Positions 45,801 to 52,146 of a stretch of 64,000 bases of DNA are shown here, one piece after another. Under the pieces are notes generated by a model. It did no database searches. It had not been told where the DNA came from and saw only the letters and a program-made list of their open reading frames with translations. This stretch comes from Gracilimonas mengyeensis (GTDB lineage: Bacteria > Bacteroidota > Rhodothermia > Balneolales > Balneolaceae). Made by a program: the position numbers and the translations under genes. Location: the NCBI RefSeq assembly GCF_900182705.1, contig NZ_FXTP01000001.1, forward strand, positions 1 to 64,000. Direction: 5' to 3'. The first letter of the stretch is position 1. The number at the start of each line of letters is the position of its first letter.

Positions 45801-47038
45801 TGTTTGCCGGTTACGGCTTCAATAAATCGCACTCGGCGGCTTATTCGGTAGTGGCCTATCACACCATGTATTTCAAAGCCAACTATCCGGCGGAGTACAT
45901 GGCTGCGGTGATGAGCCACAACATGAGCGACATCAAAAAAGTGGCTTCTTTCATCGAGGAATGTCAGCGAATGGGTATCCCGGTAGATCCGCCAAACATC
46001 AACACGGCACGGGGTAAATTCCGCGCTAAAGAAGGCCGGGTGCAATACGGGATGTCTGCCATCAAAGGGGTGGGTTCATCCGCTATCCAGCATATTGTGG
46101 AAGAGCGGGAAGATAACGGCGACTTCAGCTCTATCTTTGATTTTGCTACCCGGGTAGACCTCAGAACTTGTAACCGCAAAACCTTTGAGAGCCTTATACT
46201 TGCCGGAGCTTTTGATACCCTCAATGATAATCGCGCTCAGCTGTATGATTCCTTAGAAGATATTTTATCCTATGCTGTTCGCAAGCAGGAAGAGATCCGC
46301 TTAAACCAGGGGAACCTGTTTGGTGGGGACAGCGGTGGACCCGGATCACAAGAACCTAAATTACGGGAAGTGGCCCGGTGGTCTCAAATAGAACGATTGA
46401 ACCAGGAAAGGGAACTGATTGGTTTTTACCTGAGCGGACATCCCTTAACCCGTTTTAAAGAAGAGATCAATTTATTTGGAAAACAGGATCTCAGTGAGGA
46501 GAAGTTTGCTCACATGAATGACCGGGCAAATATAAAATTCATTGCCATTGTTACCGGAGTGAAAAGAGTGACCGACAAAAAAGGGCGTCCTTTTGCCTTT
46601 TTGCAGGTTGAGGATCTGAATAACTCAACCGAAGTGATTGCTTTTAGCAGTACTTACGATCAGTATATGGGACTGCTGCAAACCGATAACGTGCTCTATA
46701 TTGATGGTGTGGTAGACATGCGAAGCGGCGAGCCCAAAGTGATAGCCAACTCGTTTGAGCGGGTAGAGAACCTGCGGGAAAAATTCCAGGAACAATTGAA
46801 TCTTAAAATTGACCTGAAGACGGCAGAGCTGAATAAGGATGACCTCAAGCAAATGGAAACCTTATTCTCCCTGAACAAAGGAAGCACAAACGTACGCTTT
46901 ACACTACATAGTAAAGAAGCCAACGGCCCCATCCGAATGAATGTGCGGAATTTTGTAGTAGAACCCAATGATGATCTGCTGCGTGGACTACGGGAAGTTT
47001 TAGGCGAAGAATCGGTACGGTTAGTGCATGGGAATTAG
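42821..47038 (+). CDS. dnaE: DNA polymerase III alpha subunit with fused N-terminal DnaQ-type exonuclease
   Basis: Replicative polymerase of 1405 aa, about 245 longer than E. coli DnaE. Residues 1-190 are a DEDDh proofreading exonuclease with all five residues: Asp6 and Glu8 (FDTETTG), Asp105 (GHNVSFDEKI), His169 and Asp174 (EDAHDAAADVEAT). A low-complexity linker (about 225-250) leads to the PHP domain (HLHNH, 257-261), the C-family polymerase with catalytic Asp656/658/660 (MPDIDIDFDDDGR), the helix-hairpin-helix region, an OB fold (about 1190-1270) and a C-terminal tail. The two activities, separate epsilon and alpha in E. coli, are here one chain. Own promoter; thioredoxin follows 200 bp later. 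Confidence 0.95.
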   Translation: MYLIFDTETTGLPQDFSAPISDLDNWPRLVQLAWQLHDHTGKLINSGNYIVKPEGFTIPFNSEKIHGISTERAHEEGVELEFVLKEFSKDIDKAFFLIGHNVSFDEKIMGAEYLRKKIPSAIIDKPKIDTKIDGTDVAKIEGGRGGNYKWPSLGELHHALFDEGFEDAHDAAADVEATARCFLEMVRIGATTINFPMDARLYESAQSYIKKDEYIDLVSPSRFKTKQTEEQLEAQKKNGSADGTTGSKQLKEATFTHLHNHSKFSVLQATAGIKDLVAKAKEEGMSAVGLADLGNMYGAFSFVRAAHAADIKPIVGCEFYVVEDRLQKKFTRDNKDRRYQIPMFAKNQNGYKNLSKLSSIGFTEGYYYKYPRIDKAAIAEHAEDIICLSGGVRGWLADLILNKGQEFAEEELKWWMDTFGDDFYLEVLNHGLEEEKRVNEVFHSFAEKYGVKLVATNNVFYLDEEDAKAHDALICIDDGELMSTPKGRGRGYRYGFPNDEFYFKTQDQMKELFADMPQAILSTDEIVDKIEPIKLERDVLLPRFELPEGFETEDEYLRHLTFEGAKPRYDEIDEEVTERIELELGIIKEMGFAGYFLIVQDFIAAAKDMGVYVGPGRGSAAGSVVAFCTGITNIDPLKYDLLFERFLNPERVSMPDIDIDFDDDGRQRVIEYVVDKYGVDQVAHIITFGSMAARSSVRDVARVLDLPLSDADRLAKLVPEKPGTSLDDAFSEVKELRDIRDGEGLESETMRMAHVLEGSVRNTGIHAAGVIIAPDKLTEYIPVSTAKDADLYVTQFDGGVIEDAGMLKMDFLGLKTLSILKTAIEYVRENFGKEYDLDDIPLDDEKTYRLYQQGGTLGTFQFESEGMRKHLKNLKPTNINDLIAMNALYRPGPMQFIPDYIARKHGKEKVEYDHEDLIDILEPTYGIMIYQEQIMKVAQRMGGYSLGEADVLRRIMGKKKPELLPPEEEKFVNQAVEKGYDKQTAKDVFDKMAMFAGYGFNKSHSAAYSVVAYHTMYFKANYPAEYMAAVMSHNMSDIKKVASFIEECQRMGIPVDPPNINTARGKFRAKEGRVQYGMSAIKGVGSSAIQHIVEEREDNGDFSSIFDFATRVDLRTCNRKTFESLILAGAFDTLNDNRAQLYDSLEDILSYAVRKQEEIRLNQGNLFGGDSGGPGSQEPKLREVARWSQIERLNQERELIGFYLSGHPLTRFKEEINLFGKQDLSEEKFAHMNDRANIKFIAIVTGVKRVTDKKGRPFAFLQVEDLNNSTEVIAFSSTYDQYMGLLQTDNVLYIDGVVDMRSGEPKVIANSFERVENLREKFQEQLNLKIDLKTAELNKDDLKQMETLFSLNKGSTNVRFTLHSKEANGPIRMNVRNFVVEPNDDLLRGLREVLGEESVRLVHGN

Positions 47039-47240
47039 TTTTGCAGTGATCAGTAGGCAATTCAAAATTCATCATTCACCATTCAAAATTGATCTTACAT
47101 CTTTAATCTTAAATTTTGAATTTCTAAGGTATCACTCAGCCTTATCAGCCCAATAATTTAAAAGAATGTGTAATATTGAATGAATTATGCCGATATTTGT
47201 TCAGAATTATTGAAAACCTAATAAATACAACAAAAGCATT
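47039..47240. repeat. Spacer with ATTCAAAATT / AAATTTTGAAT inverted words
   Basis: Between dnaE and thioredoxin, 'attcaaaatt' occurs twice (47060-47092 area) and its complement 'aaattttgaat' at about 47110-47120, an imperfect inverted intergenic repeat of the kind also seen at 63239-63321. GATATTTG at 47192-47199 is one base from a promoter box. Confidence 0.4.
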
Positions 47241-47567
47241 ATGGCTAAACCAATTGAATTCACAGACAGCAACTTTGATGACGAAGTATTGAAATCCGAT
47301 CAGCCGGTATTGGTTGATTTTTGGGCCGAGTGGTGTGGTCCTTGCCGTATGATCGGGCCCATCGTAGAAGAGATGGCCGGAGAGTATGAAGGAAAAGCCA
47401 AAATCGGAAAAGTGAACGTTGACAACAATCCGGAAGTATCAGTTAAATATGGTATCCGAAGCATTCCTTCGCTGCTGATCTTCAAAGACGGCGAAGTGGT
47501 GGATCAAATTGTAGGTGCTGTACCCAAATCACAGCTGACCAAACAGTTAGAAGCGCAAGTAGCGTAA
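47241..47567 (+). CDS. trxA: Thioredoxin
   Basis: 108-aa disulfide reductase. Active site Cys32-Gly-Pro-Cys35 in '[16 protein letters not shown]', cis-proline loop '[15 protein letters not shown]', standard length. Single gene with its own terminator. Confidence 0.97.
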   Translation: MAKPIEFTDSNFDDEVLKSDQPVLVDFWAEWCGPCRMIGPIVEEMAGEYEGKAKIGKVNVDNNPEVSVKYGIRSIPSLLIFKDGEVVDQIVGAVPKSQLTKQLEAQVA

Positions 47568-47588
47568 TTTCTAACTAACTGAATCTCA

Positions 47589-47619
47589 AAGCGATGCAGA
47601 GTATTGCATCGCTTTTTTT
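47589..47619 (+). terminator. Rho-independent terminator after trxA
   Basis: Stem GCGATGCA / TGCATCGC with a 6-nt loop and seven T; the flanking A/T pairs lengthen the stem. Confidence 0.92.
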
Positions 47620-48203
47620 ATGCTTCCTATTTTTTACAAGGCTTATCCTCGTCACGGTGCTGCGCAGCGTAATTTGTGATAGAGGCTCTGCCTCAAACTA
47701 AAAATCCTGTCCGCCTAGCCCCATTTCCGGGAACCATCAAGGTTGATGATGAGGCAATAAGCACATCCACGATGGCATAACTGTTTACAAAATCACCAAA
47801 GGGTTACTTTTCTGGCGCTCCGAGTCATAAGAGGCGTATAGGGAGAAATAGTGGCAAGTTTTATATATCTAAAACTTGCCAAAAACTACTTTTCCAATTT
47901 ATCTGTGCTTTTCCTATAATCCATTGTTATTCAAACAATTTAAACCAAAGTTCTTGGTCTGACGGCTTGCCCGTCTAGCCAATGGTTGAATTCGGGTAAC
48001 GTAGCTTTTAGCCATCCCTCAAACCGGCAATCGGTCAGATGGAAATCGAAATGGTTTTATACGGTTTCTCGATCTGACGGCTCTAAGTCCGTCTGATCGA
48101 TGGTTAGATTGGAGTTGGGAAACCGTGGGTACCCTGCAGATGGTTAATCTGTCAGTTGGTTTTCGGGAAAGGTAATAGTAAATAAGTAAAAAATCGGTTT
48201 TCG
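47620..48203. repeat. Gene-free stretch with decayed intergenic repeats
   Basis: No gene. 47641-47712 (CTTATCCTCGTCACGG ... GGCTCTGCCTCAAACTAAA) is a relative of 51574-51631. A perfect 11-bp hairpin GGCAAGTTTTA / TAAAACTTGCC (6-nt loop) lies at 47853-47880. Two diverged copies of a ~45-bp unit with the core TCTGACGGCT...CCGTCT and ending ATGGTT(G/A)AATT-like are at 47951-47993 and 48065-48112. Confidence 0.6.
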
Positions 48204-48426
48204 TTTATGCCACTCTTCCAAAATGTGGTACTGAATACATTTCTCTCCGGGGTGGATGAGAAAAAGGTGGAACTCGGTCTCACCGAAGAAGCCGAATGAA
48301 TGGAGTACTTCAATCAACAAAAGCCCAGAACAATGAGCTCAAATCCTGAATCGTACAAATGGATTCCGAGATTGTCTGGATGGTGTATGGGTTGAAGAGA
48401 AAGTTAGGATTGTGGAGAATGCAGGA
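48204..48426 (+). pseudogene. Decayed 3' end of a type IIG restriction-methylation gene (probable)
   Basis: Three frames together spell a C-terminus typical of type IIG/Eco57I-like enzymes: 'VDEKKVELGLTEEAE', a TGA (48297-48299) where Trp is expected, 'MEYFNQQK', a shift, 'NELKS', a second TGA (48347-48349), 'IVQMDSEIVWMVYGL', a shift, then 'EEKVRIVENA' (from 48394). In intact relatives this reads roughly EEAEW.eyF..QK...elk.eI...D.EID.mVY.LYGLt.eEi.iVE. No 5' part of the gene is present. The family match is from memory and unconfirmed. Confidence 0.55.
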
Positions 48427-48556
48427 AATTAAGAATTATGGATTGGGAATCTCTAAACCATTATAAATTTTTTTGTAAGGAATTACTCTGAACTAATGGT
48501 TAGATTAAATCTATATGTTTAATAAAATCAATTTTTAGATTAATATTTACTGAGCT

Positions 48557-49537
48557 ATGGCCAAAGAAGAAGAGCAAAAAAATGAGAGGTTATTATTATC
48601 TAAAGAGTTGATAAAGAATCTTGATCACATGCATAGCATTCGTTCTTTAGAAAAAGTATTAGCTGGTTTCAGTGAGCATTTAAAGTTAAATCAAATCGCT
48701 CTTTCTAAATCTATAATAGCTGCAACGAAAGCTTCCGAATTGGCAACTTTAAATTTAGATAGATTTATAAAAGTAAGAGAAGCCGAAGTAGAAAGAATTG
48801 TTAATGCAGTAATTCAAAATCAAAAAATTTTTACTGAAATAGGAGTCATGACTGCTGGAATGCTTTCACAAATTGCGAAGAACAATTTGGGGCTTGAGTC
48901 AAGAATTTCCTCAATTATGGACTTATCTATTCCACTGCATCAGTTTGAAAGCTCTTTCAATCAAGAATTTCTACAAAATATTCACTCGGAATTTTCAGAA
49001 GTAGAATCTGAAGCAGAGGGATTAGAATCATTAATTAGATTTTTTGAAGCTAAAATATCTTCTCTTAAAAAAGGTAGTGTATCTGCTCAAGGTTTTTGGC
49101 TAATTTTGCGACTTTATATTGCGATAATCCCAACAATTGCTCTAATAATTAGCATCAACCAAGGGAAAACAAATAAACAAGTAGCGGAAGATGTATCAGC
49201 AATAAAAGAAGATTTATCAGCCATAAAACATGCAAAAGAAATCTCAAATGAGTTTTTGGGAAATTTAAATGAATTAGGAGAAAGGGTTTTTCCATTAATT
49301 GAAGATTTGGCTATCAGTGACAAGGAAGAAGTATTGTATATTGTTAAGAAAAAAGCTCCCATTCGGGCAAAACCTAAATCAGATAGCGACACTCTCCATC
49401 GTGTTTATCCAAATCAAATTGTAAATATCATTTCCGAAGAAAAGCGATGGTTTTACGTTGAATATTTTGATCATATAGAAGCACTTCCCAAAATGGGATA
49501 CATTTACAAAGGGAATGTAACTGAGTTTAATAAGTAG
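48557..49537 (+). CDS. Membrane-anchored coiled-coil protein with C-terminal SH3-like domain
   Basis: 326 aa, AT-rich gene. N-terminal two-thirds is helical and charged (LIKNLDHMHSIRSLEKVLAGF...). One membrane segment (about 183-202, ILRLYIAIIPTIALIISI) is followed by a short coiled coil (VAEDVSAIKEDLSAIKHAKEI), and the last ~65 residues (YIVKKKAPIRAKPKSDSDTLHRVYPNQIVNIISEEKRWFYVEYF) look like a bacterial SH3 domain. No catalytic motif. It precedes the TAC cassette by 148 bp, same strand and similar base composition. Function unknown; a defence or stress role is only suggested by location. Confidence 0.7.
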   Translation: MAKEEEQKNERLLLSKELIKNLDHMHSIRSLEKVLAGFSEHLKLNQIALSKSIIAATKASELATLNLDRFIKVREAEVERIVNAVIQNQKIFTEIGVMTAGMLSQIAKNNLGLESRISSIMDLSIPLHQFESSFNQEFLQNIHSEFSEVESEAEGLESLIRFFEAKISSLKKGSVSAQGFWLILRLYIAIIPTIALIISINQGKTNKQVAEDVSAIKEDLSAIKHAKEISNEFLGNLNELGERVFPLIEDLAISDKEEVLYIVKKKAPIRAKPKSDSDTLHRVYPNQIVNIISEEKRWFYVEYFDHIEALPKMGYIYKGNVTEFNK

Positions 49538-49685
49538 GAGTGTTTAAATTCGTTTCTAACCCCGTTGTAATTTTAATTAGAGAAAAAAAGTATCGAGAAA
49601 CCAACATTAGAGCATAAAATGACTCAACGTACAACATTAATGATAGAAGCAAGGAACTTTCTAATCAACTCACAGGTTGATTGAT
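49538..49685 (+). other. Leader of the TAC cassette with a 21-codon frame
   Basis: AT-rich leader. A short ATG frame at 49619-49684 (MTQRTTLMIEARNFLINSQVD) ends one base before the candidate toxin start (TGATATG). It may be a coupling leader peptide or chance. Confidence 0.3.
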
Positions 49686-50261
49686 ATGGAGATTGTACGT
49701 ATAATAGACGCTCCAGAACCAGTATTGTATGCTGTACAGTACACTGGAGAGGAAATTCATGAACTATATAGAAATATAGATTTATGGATTGATCCAGAGT
49801 ATCTAAGAGAATTTTTTAAAACTCATGAAAAAGATTTAAAGTCCTATTGTGAGTTCCACGAAGTTTTTTATAGCATCAATGATGCCGTAAGAAAAACTAT
49901 AAATGACATTGAAAACTTAGAACAAGTTTTAATAGAAAAAGCTGAAAACGGGATAAGTGATGAAGAGGAAATCCTTGAAACTCTTTTTAAACCACTACAC
50001 AACAAAGAAAAAGACCAGCGTTATGCTTTACAAGAAAGTAAAGCTACTTTAGATGAAGAAACCTGGCTTAGATTATATGCTATTCGAATTGATAAACATT
50101 TGTATGTGATAACCGGAGGAGCAATTAAGCTCACAGAAACCATGAACGAAAGAGATCATACTAAAACTGAACTCAAAAAAATGGATCAGGTTGTTCAATA
50201 CCTAAGAAATGAAGATTTGATCAATGAAGAAGAATTTGAAAAGTTTGAATTAGGGATTTGA
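49686..50261 (+). CDS. Candidate toxin of a toxin-antitoxin-chaperone cassette
   Basis: 191-aa acidic, soluble protein. ATG at 49686 (MEIVRIIDAPEPVLYAVQY); a TTG three codons upstream is also open. The N-terminal part is 'GEEIHELYRNIDLWIDPEYLREFFKTHEKDL', the middle a charged helical stretch, and the C-terminal third 'TWLRLYAIRIDKHLYVITGGAIKLTETM' has a strand-turn-strand pattern that faintly recalls RelE/HigB-type toxins, but I cannot assign it to a family. The toxin call rests mainly on position: first gene of a three-gene unit with an HTH antitoxin 3 bp downstream and a SecB-like gene third. Twice the length of classic HigB. Confidence 0.6.
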   Translation: MEIVRIIDAPEPVLYAVQYTGEEIHELYRNIDLWIDPEYLREFFKTHEKDLKSYCEFHEVFYSINDAVRKTINDIENLEQVLIEKAENGISDEEEILETLFKPLHNKEKDQRYALQESKATLDEETWLRLYAIRIDKHLYVITGGAIKLTETMNERDHTKTELKKMDQVVQYLRNEDLINEEEFEKFELGI

Positions 50262-50264
50262 GAT

Positions 50265-50708
50265 ATGACAGATATTAGAAAAAAAATAGAAGAAATCGCC
50301 ATTGATGATACCAGTGGCTGGAAAGAAGATGCAAAATATCGTCGTGCCAATAGAAAATGGTTACGAAAATCTCAGGATATCGCCCTCCGCATTTTAGATG
50401 TTCTTGAAGAGAAAGGGATGCAGCAAAAAGATTTGGCGGAAGCTCTAGATGTTTCTCCCCAGCAAATCAGTAAGATTGTAAAAGGGAAACAAAATCTGAC
50501 GCTTGAAACAATTTCCAAATTGGAGCAGGTGCTTGGCGTTGAATTGGTAGGTGTACCTAAATATCAAACCAAGATGGATGTGGATAAAAAAGAGGTCAAA
50601 ACAAGTTTTGGAAAGCAGAAGAGACAAAGAGTTGCTGTTCAGGTAGATTTTGGAGATGTTTTTAAGCAACCATCAGATTCGGACTATAATTATAGAAATG
50701 CGGCATGA
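50265..50708 (+). CDS. XRE/HigA-type antitoxin with C-terminal extension
   Basis: 147 aa. A Cro/C1-type helix-turn-helix spans about 42-93 (ALRILDVLEEKGMQQKDLAEALDVSPQQISKIVKG), as in HigA antitoxins. The ~50 residues after it (YQTKMDVDKKEVKTSFGKQKRQRVAVQ ... NYRNAA) are polar and probably flexible, the place where TAC antitoxins carry the chaperone-addiction segment that makes folding depend on the SecB-like partner (known for the M. tuberculosis HigBA-Rv1957 system; inferred here). It overlaps the chaperone gene by ATGA. Confidence 0.82.
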   Translation: MTDIRKKIEEIAIDDTSGWKEDAKYRRANRKWLRKSQDIALRILDVLEEKGMQQKDLAEALDVSPQQISKIVKGKQNLTLETISKLEQVLGVELVGVPKYQTKMDVDKKEVKTSFGKQKRQRVAVQVDFGDVFKQPSDSDYNYRNAA

Positions 50709-51151
50709 GCAAAGAATTAGCACTTAGTTTTCGCTTGGTTGACATTAAAACTGATGAGTTTGCCATAATAGAGGATAGCTTTGAAGAGGGAGGGAATGTA
50801 AGATTGGGAACCTTCTTTGACTTTGGGTTAGATAAAGAAAAACACATTTTAGGCACCAATGTTAAATTTCTGTTTGAGCAGGATGAAAAACCTTTTTTAA
50901 TCATTTCTGTAACCTGTGGCTTTGAAATGGAAGAAGAAGCTTGGGAATCATTGATTGACGCAGACAAGAATAAAATAATAATACCGGAAGGTTTTGCTTC
51001 TCATATGGCTGTATTAACCGTGGGCACTGCCAGAGGGGTACTTCATGAAAAGACAAACGAAACAGATTTTAACGATTTCATTATTCCTCCCATCAACCTT
51101 ACTAAAATCATTAACGAGGATATCGAAATTGATTTGAATGTTGATGAATAA
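50705..51151 (+). CDS. SecB-like chaperone of a TAC cassette
   Basis: 148 aa. The middle and C-terminal part follow the SecB pattern: a beta-sheet core (PFLIISVTCGFEMEEEAW) and then 'IIIPEGFASHMAVLTVGTARGVLHEK', whose 'H/R...T...ARG.L' resembles the SecB helix 'ARECITSMVSRGTFP', ending 'FIIPPINLTKII', comparable to SecB 'LNLAPVNFDALF'. Start overlaps the antitoxin stop (ATGA). In known TAC systems such a SecB-like protein binds the antitoxin tail and allows it to neutralise the toxin. A general SecB role cannot be excluded, but it is acidic and sits with TA genes. Confidence 0.8.
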   Translation: MSKELALSFRLVDIKTDEFAIIEDSFEEGGNVRLGTFFDFGLDKEKHILGTNVKFLFEQDEKPFLIISVTCGFEMEEEAWESLIDADKNKIIIPEGFASHMAVLTVGTARGVLHEKTNETDFNDFIIPPINLTKIINEDIEIDLNVDE

Positions 51152-52146
51152 GTGTAGTGGTTAACTTCCAACCTCTTTCCCAACGCCCCAGTTGGGAATA
51201 CCCCGCCGGACCACACGATCCGAGTGAGCAGTATGACCTCGTTGCGAAGCTCCATCTTCCCGTAGCTGTAATGAGCCTGTCATCCCGGATACCGAATCAC
51301 TGGAAGCCGGAGCTTCTGGAAGAAGGGGGTTACGCAGCCGGAGCTACGTAACCAGGATGGAGGACAAGCGGCGCTACGTACATCTCTCAGGTACCACATG
51401 GTTATGTCTTTTAGTATTTCCTGAAATTCTTTTCTTTTTTTGTAAGGAATGACTCTCAACTCCCTCTTACTAATACATACTTGAACCAACAGCCCCGGAG
51501 AATTACGCAGCTTTTCGTGGTCGGGCTTAATAATGCTTAATCCATTTTATTTAGGAGGTACTTTATGGACCCTTGTCCTCGTCACGGAGCTCTGCTCCGT
51601 GATGCCCCATGAAGGCTCCGCCTCAAACTAAATTCATAACGCCCAATTAGCCCAACCTCCGGCAACCGGCAAAGCCACTGGCGCCCACCGGGCGGAGGTT
51701 TGCGGGCGGGTTGGTTTGTAAACCCCGGGCTGCGTCCGGCCCGGCATCCCAAACCAAATTTAACTTCGCAACGGACTTACCCGGGGCTACTCATATGTGA
51801 CCCCTATCGGGGTCGGCCATAAATCAAGATGATCTCTGAATCTTGTAAATCATGATTCAAGCCTAATGATAGCATTAACCGCGATCATCCGCCTGATCCG
51901 CCTCATCCGTGTTCCATTCCTTCTGTGTTTGAACCTCGTTCCCAACGCCCCGCTCGGAATGCCCCGCAGGCTCCCCGGTCCGAGTGAGCAGCAAAGGGGT
52001 TTATACTCAGGGTACACACTCATACATGTAGTTCTTTTGTATGCATTACTCATGCATTATTTTTTACAAGGCTTTTCAAGAAAATCGAATGCTTAATGCA
52101 GGCTAAAGGTTAACTTTAACATCAAAATTCTGCTAAATAAATTTAT
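51152..52146. repeat. Gene-free stretch with several intergenic repeats
   Basis: About 1 kb without a credible gene. Two copies of a GC-rich unit: 51169-51230 (CCTCTTTCCCAACGCCCC ... CCGAGTGAGCAG) and 51931-51990 (CCTCGTTCCCAACGCCCC ... CCGAGTGAGCAG). 51574-51631 (CTTGTCCTCGTCACGGAGC, hairpin with GCTCCGTG, then GGCTCCGCCTCAAACTAAA) is a relative of 47641-47699. 51430-51460 (TTTTTTTGTAAGGAAT...) recurs near 48470-48495. 51875-51915 has a CCGC-ATCATCCGCCTGATCCGCC-type repeat. These look like decayed dispersed elements. Confidence 0.65.

Noticed and set aside
47951-48112. CRISPR-like spacing of similar units
   Set aside because: Only two diverged copies, unequal, with no regular spacers and no cas genes.
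51157-51351. 64-codon plus-strand frame after the SecB-like gene
   Set aside because: Lies over the repeat unit; Pro/Trp/His-rich reading of repeat DNA.
51280-51489. 69-codon minus-strand frame (RELRVIPYKKRKEFQEILKDIT...)
   Set aside because: The first half looks protein-like and may be a relic, but it runs into a GC-rich repeat with no credible domain; not called as a gene.
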